DNA of 60,715 nt from ZC4RG25 sp041687075 (GCA_041687075.1 JAWLCO010000009.1:1-60715), one strand, 5' to 3'. Counted from the stretch's first letter, positions 7,951-17,602 are shown. Made by a program: numbers and translations. Notes: generated from the sequence alone by a model not told the origin.

Positions 7951-10232
7951 GGCCGTCCCCTGATCGGCAGCCCCGTAGCCCGGCCCGAAGCATCCGCGCG
8001 GCGATCGGGAGCCGGCTCATCAGGTGCCCCGTCCTCACCACCGCCGGTTGCCCTGCGGAGGGATTCCGCGATCCGCTCCAGCGCCTTGCGTGTCCGTTCC
8101 GACATGAGCGACTGGCTGCGGCTTGCTCCCTGTTCTGCTGCAGCCACCTGATGGCGTTGCGTGGCGGCGATCCGCTGTTGCTCCGCCACCTGGACCGGAT
8201 GCGGGTCGAGGCCCGGAATGGTCGGGAAATTCATATCCGTGTGGGCGACGGCCATGAACTGCTGCCAGATCGGGGCCGCCATCTGGCCGCCGGTGGTTCC
8301 ACCGGACATCTGCCGGTTGTCGTCCCTGCCGATCCAGACACCACCGACGTACTTTCCGGTAAACCCGACGAACCACACGTCCTTTGGCCCGGTGCTGGTG
8401 CCGGTCTTGCCTGCGACATGAGTGAAGTCGAGCTTCGCCCGCTGGCCGGTTCCCTGCTCCACGACCCTGAACAGCATCTGGTTCATCTGCTCGGCGACGT
8501 CCCGTGAGACCACCTGAGGTGCGGGCGGCTCGTCCCGCTCGCGGCTGTACACCAGCTCTCCGTTCGCGGTGTAGATCTCGAGAATGGCGTAGGGCTTCGC
8601 CAGCCGGCCACCGTTCGCAAAGGTGGCCACGCCACCCACGTGCTCAAGCGGCGTGATGCCGGTGTCGCCGAGGGCCATCGAGCAGGACTTCTTGATGCCC
8701 TGGATGCCGAGACGCTGCGTCATCTCGATCACCTTCTCGCGGCCGACTGCAAACGAGAGTTCCGCCGCCGTCGTATTGAGCGACTTGGCGAGTGCCAGCC
8801 ACAGTGGCAAGCGTGCGCCACTGCCGTGGCCGCCGCTGTAATTGCGTGGATGCCAGCGGCCACAGGAGCGGGAGGCGTCGCGAACGGTCGTCGTAGGCTT
8901 GTAGCCGTTCTCGAGCGCCGCCGCGTAGACGTAGATCTTGAACGAGGAGCCCGGCTGGCGCCGCGCCTTGGTCGCCCTGTTGAACTGGCTGTCGCCATAA
9001 TCCGGCCCGCCGACCAGCGCACGGACGGCACCGTCGGTCTCCATCGCGACCAGCGCGCCGGCATCAGCCCGAACCGCGCGTCCCCTCTGCCGAAGGGTGG
9101 AGACGAGCGCCTTGTCGGCAGCCTTCTGCAGCGAAAGATCGACGGTGGTCCGCGCAATCAGATTGAAGTGGCCTTTGCCCTCCATCAGACGCTGAACCTC
9201 GTCGAAGGCATAGTCGAGGAACCAGTCGGGGCTGTCCGCCTGCCGTGTCTCGACGATGCGCGCCGGATTGAGGCGTGCGTGGTGAACCTGCCCCGAGCTG
9301 TAGAAGCCTGCTTCGACAAGGTTGTTGAGCACGACGTTTGCCCGCGCGCGGGCCGCTGCGAGATCGACGTGGGGGGCATACTTGGTCGGCGCTTTGAAGA
9401 GGCCAGCCAGCAGTGCGGCTTCCGCCAGATTGACCTCCCGGATCGATTTGCCGAAATAGAACTGGGCCGCCGCCTCGACGCCGAATGCGCCACCGCCCAT
9501 GTAGGAACGGTCGAGATAGAGCTTCAGGATTTCGTCCTTGGTCAGCCGCGATTCGAGCCAGAGCGCCAGGAACGCTTCCTTGATCTTCCTCTGCAGCGAC
9601 CGCTCCGACGACAGGAACAGGTTTTTGGCGAGCTGCTGGGTCAGCGACGAGCCGCCCTGCACGACCTCGTTGGCACGCAGGTTCTCGACGAAAGCACGCA
9701 GTGTGCCGATGACGTCGACGCCGAAGTGCTCGTAGAAGCGGCGATCCTCGGTGGCGAGGGCTGCCTTGATGACGTGATCGGGGATTTCCTCGAGCGGAAC
9801 GGCATCGTCCAGATTGATGCCGCGCTTGCCGATCTCGCTGCCGTTGATGTCGAGGAATTTCACGCTGTACTGGCCCGTCGTCAGCCAGCGGCCCTCCTCC
9901 ACCTCCAGGAAGGCCGGGAGCGCGAGGCCGTACATCACGATGAAGCCGCCGGTGGCCAAAGTGGCGCACTCGGAGGCCGCCTCGTTCAGCAGCCGCCTCC
10001 ACCCGGTAAGACGGAACCGGGCGAAAAAGCTCGATGCTGCGTCATAGCCGTCCTTGATCCGCTCCCAGGTCTCGGCCAGTGTGGAATCGATCCAGGCATC
10101 GATGCCGAGCCAGTTGACCAGCCGATCGCGGCCGCGCTGCTTGAAGAACCAGTCGTACACGCCGAGTGCCCTGCTGTTTTCGCCGCGACTGAAAGGACAT
10201 ATACCCGCGTAGGATCGCCGCCATCTTACCAT
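7947..10232 (-). CDS. class A penicillin-binding protein (bifunctional glycosyltransferase/transpeptidase)
   Basis: About 762 residues from ATG 10232; the frame is open further upstream, but that sequence overlaps the divergent YcgN gene and is not protein-like. After a short cytoplasmic part and a membrane segment comes the glycosyltransferase domain (EDRRFYEHFGVD, GGSSLTQQLAKNLFLSSERS), then the transpeptidase with SSFK (nucleophile Ser in GSSFKIYVY), SLN, and KTGTS. All catalytic motifs are intact, so it should polymerise and cross-link peptidoglycan. The C-terminal ~80 residues are polar and Gln/Arg-rich. It is distinct from mrcA at 30-33 kb. Its stop overlaps the GTG start of DUF1214. 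Confidence 0.9.
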   Translation of the reverse strand: MVRWRRSYAGICPFSRGENSRALGVYDWFFKQRGRDRLVNWLGIDAWIDSTLAETWERIKDGYDAASSFFARFRLTGWRRLLNEAASECATLATGGFIVMYGLALPAFLEVEEGRWLTTGQYSVKFLDINGSEIGKRGINLDDAVPLEEIPDHVIKAALATEDRRFYEHFGVDVIGTLRAFVENLRANEVVQGGSSLTQQLAKNLFLSSERSLQRKIKEAFLALWLESRLTKDEILKLYLDRSYMGGGAFGVEAAAQFYFGKSIREVNLAEAALLAGLFKAPTKYAPHVDLAAARARANVVLNNLVEAGFYSSGQVHHARLNPARIVETRQADSPDWFLDYAFDEVQRLMEGKGHFNLIARTTVDLSLQKAADKALVSTLRQRGRAVRADAGALVAMETDGAVRALVGGPDYGDSQFNRATKARRQPGSSFKIYVYAAALENGYKPTTTVRDASRSCGRWHPRNYSGGHGSGARLPLWLALAKSLNTTAAELSFAVGREKVIEMTQRLGIQGIKKSCSMALGDTGITPLEHVGGVATFANGGRLAKPYAILEIYTANGELVYSRERDEPPAPQVVSRDVAEQMNQMLFRVVEQGTGQRAKLDFTHVAGKTGTSTGPKDVWFVGFTGKYVGGVWIGRDDNRQMSGGTTGGQMAAPIWQQFMAVAHTDMNFPTIPGLDPHPVQVAEQQRIAATQRHQVAAAEQGASRSQSLMSERTRKALERIAESLRRATGGGEDGAPDEPAPDRRADASGRATGLPIRGRP

Positions 10233-10261
10233 CGGGGCACGATCGAACGCGAGAGGGGCGA

Positions 10262-10741
10262 GTGAATAACGCAGAAAAGCCTTTCTGGAAGCAGAAAACC
10301 CTCGAAGAGATGAGCGAGGCCGAGTGGGAGTCGCTCTGCGACGGGTGCGCCCGCTGCTGCCTGCTGAAGCTCGAGGACGAGGATACGGGCGAAATTTACC
10401 GTACCCGGCTGGCCTGCAAGCTGCTGGATCTCGGCACCTGCCGCTGCTCGAGCTATGCCGACAGGCAGAAGCATGTGCCCGACTGCGTGTCTCTGACGCC
10501 CGAGAAGGCACGGACCTTGAGCTGGTTACCGGAGACCTGCGCCTATCGGGTAATTGCGGAAGGTGGCGATCTTGCCTGGTGGCACCCGCTCGTTTCGGGT
10601 GATCCGGACACCATCCATCAGGCTGGCATCTCGGTGCGCGGCTGGGTGACGAGCGAGGAGCGCGCCACTCTGGAAACGATGCACCGCTATATCATAGAGG
10701 ACTGGGGCCGCGCCCGCCGGCGCGCTCGGGCGAAGAGCTAA
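10262..10741 (+). CDS. YcgN family cysteine cluster protein (UPF0260)
   Basis: 159 residues from GTG 10262 (NNAEKPFWKQKTLEEMSEAE). Conserved cysteines are visible in LCDGCARCCLLKL, LACKLLD, GTCRCSSYADRQK and PDCVSLTP, a pattern suggesting metal or iron-sulfur binding, although the family's biochemical role is not established. The C-terminal SWLPETCAYRVIAEGGDLAWWHPL and SVRGWVTSEERAT are also family-typical. It is divergent from the penicillin-binding protein with about 30 bases between starts. Length equals the usual family length. Confidence 0.9.
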   Translation: MNNAEKPFWKQKTLEEMSEAEWESLCDGCARCCLLKLEDEDTGEIYRTRLACKLLDLGTCRCSSYADRQKHVPDCVSLTPEKARTLSWLPETCAYRVIAEGGDLAWWHPLVSGDPDTIHQAGISVRGWVTSEERATLETMHRYIIEDWGRARRRARAKS

Positions 10742-10770
10742 GCGGCCAATCTCGTACCCGTGGCAAGACT

Positions 10771-10820
10771 CCGGACCAGCGCCGCACCATGTCATGCTGC
10801 GGCGCATCCGGAATGACGGG
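10771..10820. repeat. hairpin repeat (family C) downstream of ycgN-like gene
   Basis: GCGCCGCA (10779-10786) pairs with TGCGGCGC (10798-10805) over an 11-base loop, with flanking TCCGGA at both ends. Read on the other strand it begins CCCGTCATTCCGGATGCG, resembling the head of family B. It may end the ycgN-like transcript. Confidence 0.6.
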
Positions 10821-10928
10821 TGGCGGGTTTGATGCGTTTCACTACAGTTGATACGGTTTCTTTTGGCTGAGATATCGGCAGCAAGCCTCTCAACGAGGTT
10901 CGTGCACTCGGCGGCTCCCCCCAAGATT

Positions 10929-10985
10929 CCCGTCATCCCGTGCGCGGTGCAGCGCCTTGGCGGTGCTCCGCAGGCACGGGATCTT
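10929..10985. repeat. repeat family B element with 9-base inverted ends
   Basis: ATCCCGTGC (10935-10943) and GCACGGGAT (10974-10982) are perfect inverted repeats around a GC-rich core. The first 17 bases (10929-10945) are identical to 5981-5997. Confidence 0.6.
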
Positions 10986-11161
10986 GCGGCTGGGTAGGAC
11001 GCGTGGCATTCCCAGGTCAGCGCCGCACTCCGTCTCGGCTCCGAAATTGCCGGGACAGCTCAGTGGGTCCTTTCGGCACTTGACCGGCCGTCGCTGGCCA
11101 TCGCATAGCCATAGCCATAGCAGCAGGCCGACGGCGGCACGTAAAGGTTCGCGCGGAATTC

Positions 11162-12436
11162 ATGCATCATTTCAGCTATCGCGGCGGAGTGCTGCACGCC
11201 GAGGGCGTCAGCCTGGCGCGCATCGCCGAGGACGTCGGCACACCGTTCTACTGCTATTCGACCGCCACCCTGGAGCGGCACTACCGCGTGCTGTCCGAGG
11301 CCTTCCAGGGCACCGATCACCTCATCTGCTTCGCCGTGAAGGCGAACTCCAACCAGGCCGTCCTGCGCACCATGGCGCGGCTGGGCGCCGGCATGGACGT
11401 CGTCTCCGAGGGTGAGCTGCGCCGGGCCCGCGCCGCGGGTGTGCCGGCCGACAAGATCATTTTCGCCGGTGTCGGGAAAACGCGCGACGAGCTGGCCTAT
11501 GCCGTCAGCGAGGGCGTGCTCGGCTTCAACGTCGAGAGCGAGCCGGAGCTGGAGGCGCTGAGCGAGGTCGCCTCCCGGCAGCGCAAGACGGCGCGCATCT
11601 CGATCCGCGTCAATCCGGACGTCGATGCCCGAACCCACGCCAAGATCTCGACGGGGAAGTCGGAGAACAAATTTGGCATCCCTTTCCTCGATGCGCCGCG
11701 GCTCTACGCCCAGGCCGCACGCCTGCCGGGGATCAGGATTTCCGGCATCCACATGCACATCGGCAGCCAGATCACCGATCTGATGCCGTTCCGGGATGCG
11801 TTTCGGCTGATGCGGGAGCTGGTCATCGGCCTCCGCCGCGAGGGACATGAGCTCGAGCACCTCGATCTCGGCGGCGGACTCGGCGTGCCCTACCGCGGTA
11901 CCAACGACGTGCCGCCCCACCCGGATGAGTATGCGGCTACCGCGAAGGCCGCCCTGGGCGACCTGGGCTTGAAGCTGATCCTCGAGCCCGGCCGCATGAT
12001 CGCGGGCAACGCAGGCGTGCTGGTCTCGCGCGTCATCTGCTCCAAGCGCGGGGCCGATAAGATCTTCACCATCGTCGATGCGGCCATGAACGACCTGATC
12101 CGGCCGACGCTCTATGAAGCCCACCACGACATCTGGCCGGTCCGGGAAGCGAAGCTGGCGCTCGAGCACCAGGTGCAGGATGTCGTCGGCCCGGTCTGCG
12201 AAACCGGTGACTACCTGGCCCTCGGCCGCAGCCTGCCACCGCTCGAGCCGGGCGATCTCATCGCCATCATGACCGCGGGGGCATACGGCGCGGTGATGTC
12301 GTCGACCTATAATTCCCGCCTGCTGGTGCCCGAGGTCCTGGTTCGGGAAAACGAGTATGCCGTCGTGCGCCCGCGACCCACGTACGGCGATCTCATCGAC
12401 CTCGACCGGGTGCCGGGCTGGCTCACCGAGGCTTGA
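11162..12436 (+). CDS. lysA: diaminopimelate decarboxylase
   Basis: 424 residues, standard LysA length. The last step of lysine synthesis: meso-diaminopimelate is decarboxylated to L-lysine with pyridoxal phosphate. Visible are the PLP lysine in FAVKANSN (about residue 60), the SGIHMHIGSQ motif, GGGLGVPY phosphate-binding loop, LILEPGRMI, and the CETGD motif carrying the active-site Cys of the partner subunit. Start ATG 11162 gives MHHFSYRGGVLHAEGVSLAR, as in the family. It lies 126 bases before the TIGR02302 gene on the same strand, a neighbour pair common in Hyphomicrobiales. A 7-base-stem hairpin (12489-12510) without a T-run lies in that gap. Confidence 0.96.
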   Translation: MHHFSYRGGVLHAEGVSLARIAEDVGTPFYCYSTATLERHYRVLSEAFQGTDHLICFAVKANSNQAVLRTMARLGAGMDVVSEGELRRARAAGVPADKIIFAGVGKTRDELAYAVSEGVLGFNVESEPELEALSEVASRQRKTARISIRVNPDVDARTHAKISTGKSENKFGIPFLDAPRLYAQAARLPGIRISGIHMHIGSQITDLMPFRDAFRLMRELVIGLRREGHELEHLDLGGGLGVPYRGTNDVPPHPDEYAATAKAALGDLGLKLILEPGRMIAGNAGVLVSRVICSKRGADKIFTIVDAAMNDLIRPTLYEAHHDIWPVREAKLALEHQVQDVVGPVCETGDYLALGRSLPPLEPGDLIAIMTAGAYGAVMSSTYNSRLLVPEVLVRENEYAVVRPRPTYGDLIDLDRVPGWLTEA

Positions 12437-12562
12437 TCCACCCTGCCCTTGTACAGCCGCTTTTTGCCTTGCACCATGCAACCCGGCGCCGGTCCAGCGG
12501 TTAGGACCGGACGGCCGCGTATTCACCTGATGCACGCAGAGGATGTGTGCTAGGCTAGCAGC

Positions 12563-15175
12563 ATGTTCAAAAACCAGCAGACTCCCTCCGCCGAAAGCCG
12601 TGCTTTCGAACGCAAGGTCCGCCTGAGCCGGCTGGCATTGCTGTTCGAGGAGCTCTGGCCGCGCCTCTGGCTCGTCATCGGCGTGCTGGCCCTGTTCGTG
12701 CTGGTTTCGTTCGCCGGGCTCTGGCTGTGGCTGCCGCCGATCGCGCATGAGATCGTGCTGGGCGCCTTTGGCCTCGCGCTGCTCGCCGCTTTGATCGCCG
12801 TCTTCCGCGTGCGCTGGCCAACACGCGAGGAGGCCATTCGCCGTATCGAGCGCCGGTCCGGGATACCGCACCGCCCCGCATCCTCCTACGAGGATACGCT
12901 GACGGTATCCAGCGGCGACAGAACGACAGAGCAGATCTGGCAGGCGCACAAGTCGCGGCTGGCGGCCCTGCTGGCGCGACTGCGCGTCGGCCCGCCGCAG
13001 CCACGAACCGATCGCAACGACCCGTTCGCGATGCGGGCCCTGCTGGTGCTCGGCGTCGTGTTGCTTCTGGGCCTCGTCGGTGACAGCGCCAAGGACCGGC
13101 TGTTCGCCGCTTTCCGTTTCAGCCCGGATGTGCAGCTCGCCAACGCGCGGCTCGACGCGTGGGTGACGCCACCGGCCTACACGGGCAAACCGCCCATCCT
13201 GCTCGCCGATGGCGGCAGTGGTACGCTGCGCCCCGCTCAGGGACCGGCCGAGGCGATCGCGGTGCCGGACAAGAGCCTGCTGATCATCCGCGCCAGTGGT
13301 GCCGGTCAGTTGGCACTCGAGCTTCGCTCCGCCGGGGCCGTAGAGGCGCAAACAGTGGAGGGCCAGGCGCCGAAGCAGGCAGGTGATGTGTCCGAGGTGC
13401 GCACCGAGCTGCGCCAGTCGGGCACCGTCCGCGTGCTCGGAAGCGGCAGCGAGGTCGCCACTTGGAATTTCCAGGTCACGCCGGATAACGCACCGCGCAT
13501 CGTGCTGACGAAGGAGCCGGAGCGTACGATCCGCGGCGGCATGAAGCTGTTCTACAAGGTCGAGGACGACTACGGCATCGCCTCGGCCGAGGCCCGCTTC
13601 GCACGCCCGCGTACCGATTCCGGCGATCCGCGGACCAGCTGGGCGCGCGAAGACATTCTCAAAGGTCCGCGCCCGCCGCTGGAGCGGCCACCCGTGCTCA
13701 ACCTGCGTCTGCCGCGGCAGAACGCCAACGACTCCGAAACCTCCAGCTTCCATCAGCTCGGCGCACATCCCTATGCCGGCATGAAGGTGGTCATGACGCT
13801 GGTCGCCAAGGACCACGCCGGCAATGCCGGCAAGAGCCAGCCGATCGAGATCATCCTGCCGCAGCGCCGGTTCACGAAGCCGCTCGCCCGCGCCGTGATC
13901 GAGCAGCGGCGCAGGCTCGTCGAGGATCCACGTTACCGGCCACTGGTCGCGAATGCGATCGACGCCCTCACGTTCGAACCCGAAGGATTTATCGACGACA
14001 ACAGCGTCTATCTGGGGCTGCGCTCGGCGTACCACCGGCTGGTCAATGACAGCTCGCGGGACGGATTGCGCAGCGTCGTCGATCAGCTCTGGCATGTTGC
14101 GCTCAGGATCGAGGATGGCGGCGAACTGACGGATGCGGAGCGGCGGCTCAGGGATATTCAGGATCAGCTTTCCAAGGCACTCGAGGAAGGCGCCTCCGAT
14201 GAGGAGATCGCCCGGCTGATGCAGGAGCTGCGGCAGGCCATGGCCGAGTTCCTGCAGCAGCTCGCCCGCCAGGCCCAGGGCCAGCAGATGCAGATGCCCG
14301 AGGGCTTCAACCCGAACCAGATGATGCGCCCGCAAGACCTGCAGCGCATGCTGGATCAGCTCGAGAACATGGCGCGCCAGGGCTCCCGCGAGATGGCGCA
14401 GCAGATGCTCGACCAGCTCCGCGAGCTGATGGAGTCGTTGCAGGCCGGCCGCATGATGGGGCAGCAGGGCCAGCAAGGCCAGCAGATGATGCAGATGATG
14501 GACCAGATGGGCGACATCATCGGCAAGCAGCAGCAGCTCTACGACGACACGTTCGGAGAGCAGCAGCGCCAGGGTCAGCAGGGCCAGCAAGGCCAGCGTG
14601 GGCAACGGGGCCAACGCGGACAGCAAGGCCAGCGCGGTCAGCAAGGCCAGCGCGGTCAGGGGCAGCGGGGCCAGCAGGGCCAGGGTCAGCAAGGTCAGCG
14701 GTTCGGACAGGGTGAGTTGACCGACCGGCAGGGACAGCTTCGTGACCGGCTCGGTCAGCTCCGCGAGGGCATGCAGCAGTTCGGCGCGCGACCGCCGAGC
14801 CAGTTCGACGGCGCCGAGCAGTCGATGGAGAACGCGCGCCGGGCCCTGGAACAGGGCGATCTCGACACGGCTACGCGCGAGCAGTCGCAGGCGCTCGAGC
14901 AGCTCCGTCAGGGCGCGCAATCCATGGCCGAGCAGATGCTGCGCCAGATGCCGTCGCGCTTCGGCCAGGGCCCTGCAGGGGACGCGCCGCGCGATCCGCT
15001 CGGGCGTCCGCAGCGGTCTGAAGGCCCCGATCTCGGCACCTCGGTGAAGGTGCCCGACGAGATCGATATTCAGCGTGCCCGCGAAATTCTGGAAGAGCTG
15101 CGCCGGCGCCTTGGCGAGTCGACCCGGCCGATGCTGGAGCTCGACTATATCGAGCGACTGCTGCGCCGGTTCTGA
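12563..15175 (+). CDS. TIGR02302 family large membrane protein with Gln/Gly-rich repeat
   Basis: 870 residues. Two transmembrane segments at about 35-58 and 62-80 and another at about 155-172 precede a long extracytoplasmic part. TIGR02302 (DUF4175-like) features include WVTPPAYTGKPPILLADG, a beta-rich region (FYKVEDDYGIASAEARF), and a helical C-terminal half. Residues about 633-719 are a low-complexity run of GQQGQ/GQRGQ units. The C-terminus (EIDIQRAREILEELRRRLGE...ELDYIERLLRRF) is strongly conserved in the family. Function is unknown; the gene usually follows lysA, as here. Start ATG 12563 is the first methionine of the frame. The opposite strand is open over most of this gene, a by-product of GC bias. 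Confidence 0.88.
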   Translation: MFKNQQTPSAESRAFERKVRLSRLALLFEELWPRLWLVIGVLALFVLVSFAGLWLWLPPIAHEIVLGAFGLALLAALIAVFRVRWPTREEAIRRIERRSGIPHRPASSYEDTLTVSSGDRTTEQIWQAHKSRLAALLARLRVGPPQPRTDRNDPFAMRALLVLGVVLLLGLVGDSAKDRLFAAFRFSPDVQLANARLDAWVTPPAYTGKPPILLADGGSGTLRPAQGPAEAIAVPDKSLLIIRASGAGQLALELRSAGAVEAQTVEGQAPKQAGDVSEVRTELRQSGTVRVLGSGSEVATWNFQVTPDNAPRIVLTKEPERTIRGGMKLFYKVEDDYGIASAEARFARPRTDSGDPRTSWAREDILKGPRPPLERPPVLNLRLPRQNANDSETSSFHQLGAHPYAGMKVVMTLVAKDHAGNAGKSQPIEIILPQRRFTKPLARAVIEQRRRLVEDPRYRPLVANAIDALTFEPEGFIDDNSVYLGLRSAYHRLVNDSSRDGLRSVVDQLWHVALRIEDGGELTDAERRLRDIQDQLSKALEEGASDEEIARLMQELRQAMAEFLQQLARQAQGQQMQMPEGFNPNQMMRPQDLQRMLDQLENMARQGSREMAQQMLDQLRELMESLQAGRMMGQQGQQGQQMMQMMDQMGDIIGKQQQLYDDTFGEQQRQGQQGQQGQRGQRGQRGQQGQRGQQGQRGQGQRGQQGQGQQGQRFGQGELTDRQGQLRDRLGQLREGMQQFGARPPSQFDGAEQSMENARRALEQGDLDTATREQSQALEQLRQGAQSMAEQMLRQMPSRFGQGPAGDAPRDPLGRPQRSEGPDLGTSVKVPDEIDIQRAREILEELRRRLGESTRPMLELDYIERLLRRF

Positions 15176-15383
15176 GAACGTTCTGGATCAGCTTTTCACC
15201 CATGACCCCGGACGCTGCGGTGCCACTGCGGCTTTTCGGGCCCACTGATCAATCAGCTCGACACAAGGCTTGCAGCCTGAAACTGTTGGCGCTTACATCA
15301 AGGGGCTGACTGCCGTTCAGTCACGGGGGGTGTCATGTCGACTTTGGGCCGACGACTCAAGGTCGTATGACTGAGGGTTGAGC

Positions 15384-16373
15384 ATGGACATTCAGGATCT
15401 GCGGATTTTCGCACGCGTCGCCGCGGTGCAGAATCTGTCGTCCGTAGGAACCGAGCTCGGCTTGACGCCGGGCACCATTTCCAAGCGGATCCAGGCCCTC
15501 GAAAGCGAGCTTCGCGTCAGGCTGTTCGACCGTACCACTCGCTCGATCCGCATCACCGAGGAAGGCGCGACGTTTCTCGGTTATGTCGAACGTGTCCTCA
15601 CGGAGCTGGAATGCGCGCGCGCCGCAGTCGGAGATCACGCGACGCGGCCCAGAGGCAGGCTGAAGATCGCCGCCCCGGCCACCTTCGGCCGCCTGTTCGT
15701 GGCGCCGGCCATCAGCGCGTTCATGCGGTCCTATCCTGATATCGAGATCCACATCGACCTGACGGATCGCAACGTCAATCTTCAGGAGGAAGGCTACGAC
15801 GTTGCCATCCTGACGGGGGCACTGACGGACTCCGTACTCATTGCAAAGCGTCTATGCGCCGACCGTCAGGTCGTGGTTGCAGCTCCGGATTATCTTGAAG
15901 CGCATGGCACGCCGCGCCGTCCGGCGGACCTCAACACCCACAACTGCTTCGTGCTGGGCGACAACTGGCAATGGTCCTTCTGCCGGGGCAAGGAGGACTT
16001 TTCCGTGCGCGTGAACGGGCGGCTGAGGTCGAACAACGGCGAAATGCTGCGCCATGCCGCGCTCGACGGACATGGCCTGTTTCAAACGTCGGAGCTTCGC
16101 GTTCGGGAGGATCTGGCCTCAGGACGCCTTGTGCGCGTTCTGAAGGACTACGAGCTGGCCAGCAACTCTGCCGTATGGGCGGTTTACCCCAGCTCCAAGC
16201 ACGTGCTGCCAAAGCTTAGGGTACTGCTCGATTTCCTGGCCACCTGGTTCCGGGAGGCCTGTGCGGAGCGGCCGCGGCCGGTGAAGCGATCAGGCAACGG
16301 GCGCCTCGAACCCGCCAACCCGCTGCCCAAGGCCAACAGCCATTCTCCGCACCACTCCCGCGTCCTCCCCTGA
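15384..16373 (+). CDS. LysR family transcriptional regulator
   Basis: 329 residues. An N-terminal winged helix (IFARVAAVQNLSSVGTELGL...ISKRIQALESELRVRLFDRT) is followed by a substrate-binding domain beginning GRLKIAAPATFGRLFVAPAI, with LTDRNVNLQEEGYDVAI and the GHGLFQTSELRVREDL segment typical of the CrgA/DsdC-like subgroup. ATG 15384 (MDIQDLRIF) is preferred to the TTG two codons upstream. The last ~35 residues are Pro-rich and outside the family. The neighbouring genes do not face it divergently, so its target is not evident; effector unknown. Confidence 0.88.
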   Translation: MDIQDLRIFARVAAVQNLSSVGTELGLTPGTISKRIQALESELRVRLFDRTTRSIRITEEGATFLGYVERVLTELECARAAVGDHATRPRGRLKIAAPATFGRLFVAPAISAFMRSYPDIEIHIDLTDRNVNLQEEGYDVAILTGALTDSVLIAKRLCADRQVVVAAPDYLEAHGTPRRPADLNTHNCFVLGDNWQWSFCRGKEDFSVRVNGRLRSNNGEMLRHAALDGHGLFQTSELRVREDLASGRLVRVLKDYELASNSAVWAVYPSSKHVLPKLRVLLDFLATWFREACAERPRPVKRSGNGRLEPANPLPKANSHSPHHSRVLP

Positions 16374-16405
16374 CCTGCGGCGCCTTCCTGGGGCAAGCAC
16401 CGCGC

Positions 16406-17602
16406 TTATCTGAGCCGCGCCCAGCCCTTCAATCGCTCGGCAGCCTCCTGCATTTCCGCGGTGGTCCCCGCATACGAGAACCGCACGAATCTGCGCCCGC
16501 GTGCCTCATCGAAGTCGACGCCGGGAGTTGCCGCGATGCCGGTTTCATCGAGCATCAATTTCGCGAATTCGAGGCTGTCCTCCGTGAACCGGCTGACGTC
16601 GGCATAGAGATAGAAGGCGCCATCGGCAGGCACGATGCGCTCGAGGCCTGCCTTGGGCAGCTCGGCCAGAAGAAGCTCACGATTGGCTGCATAGACACGC
16701 TTGTTGGCTTCAAGCTCCTCGACGCCATCGAACGCACCGAGCGCCGCCACCTGGGAGACTGTCGGTGGCGCGATGTAGAGGTTCTGCGCCAGCCGCTCGA
16801 CGGTACGCACCAGCTCATCCGGGACGACCATCCAGCCGACGCGCCAGCCGGTCATCGAGAAGTACTTGGAAAAGCTGTTGATGACGACCACGCCATCGGA
16901 ATGCTGAAGCGCCGTTTCAGCCGGCATTCCGTAGGTGAGTCCGTGATAGATCTCATCGGAAACGAACCAGAGCCCGCGGCGGCGGCACACCTCGAGGATG
17001 TCCTTGAGGCGCTGCGGCTCGAGCATCGTGCCGGTCGGGTTGGCGGGACTGGCAATCAGGACGCCGGCAAGATCCTCGCGCCCGCTCGCCTCCTCAATCT
17101 GCGCTGCGGTCGGCATCCAGCGCGACTCCTCACCGGCCTCGATGATGACCGGCTGCTGGCCGAGCGCGGTCAGGATGTGCCGGTAGCAGGGATAGCCGGG
17201 CGACGGCAGCGCCACCCGCTCACCCGCATCGAACAGTGCGAGGAAGGTCAACACGAAAGCGGCCGACGAGCCGTTCGTCACCACCACCCGCTCCGGCGAC
17301 AGGTCGACTCCGTACCAATCCATATAGTGTCGGGCGATGCGCTCGCGCAGGCTCGGCATTCCGAGGGCAAGGGTATAGCCCAGAGTATCGGTGCCCATGG
17401 CGCGCTCGACCGCATCGCGAGCGGCCGCCGGTGCCGCCGTGCCTGGCTGGCCCACCTCCATGTGAATGACGCGATGGCCGGCGGCCTCACGGGCGGCAGC
17501 GGCCCGCATCACGTCCATGACGATGAACGATGCGATCGCGCTACGCTCGGAGGGCGGCCGTGGCATGGCGCCTGCGCGAATCCGATCGCAACTCCTCGTC
17601 AT
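16406..17602 (-). CDS. pyridoxal phosphate-dependent class I/II aminotransferase
   Basis: 398 residues. Fold-type I aminotransferase with the PLP lysine in NSFSKYFSMTGWRVGW, SPANPTGTML, VSDEIYHGLTYG, and SLRERIARHYMDWYGVDLSPERV. The C-terminal RFVRFSYAGTTAEMQEAAERL binds the substrate carboxylate through Arg. The subgroup is that of aspartate-like aminotransferases (LL-DAP/aromatic/aspartate); the donor cannot be assigned. Start ATG 17602 is supported by AAGGAG a few bases upstream; the longer frame to 17716 is not family-like. It converges with the LysR gene, 32 bases apart, and is divergent from the M48 protease. Confidence 0.9.
   Translation of the reverse strand: MTRSCDRIRAGAMPRPPSERSAIASFIVMDVMRAAAAREAAGHRVIHMEVGQPGTAAPAAARDAVERAMGTDTLGYTLALGMPSLRERIARHYMDWYGVDLSPERVVVTNGSSAAFVLTFLALFDAGERVALPSPGYPCYRHILTALGQQPVIIEAGEESRWMPTAAQIEEASGREDLAGVLIASPANPTGTMLEPQRLKDILEVCRRRGLWFVSDEIYHGLTYGMPAETALQHSDGVVVINSFSKYFSMTGWRVGWMVVPDELVRTVERLAQNLYIAPPTVSQVAALGAFDGVEELEANKRVYAANRELLLAELPKAGLERIVPADGAFYLYADVSRFTEDSLEFAKLMLDETGIAATPGVDFDEARGRRFVRFSYAGTTAEMQEAAERLKGWARLR

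Larger units (their letters stand above)
10742..11161. other. 420-base repeat-containing intergenic region before lysA
   Basis: No protein gene is convincing. It contains two hairpin elements (10771-10820 and 10929-10982, listed separately) and a short ATAGCC tandem repeat at about 11105-11121. In related bacteria lysA is often preceded by argH and a small lipoprotein gene; neither is present here. Confidence 0.6.

Noticed and set aside
8640..10265. A 541-codon plus-strand frame opposite the class A penicillin-binding protein.
   Set aside because: Shadow of a gene with all catalytic motifs on the other strand.
11060..14920. An open frame of 1286 codons on the minus strand across lysA and the TIGR02302 gene.
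   Set aside because: It lies antisense to two clear genes, is made of Leu/Arg/His-rich random-looking sequence, and is explained by GC-biased third positions.
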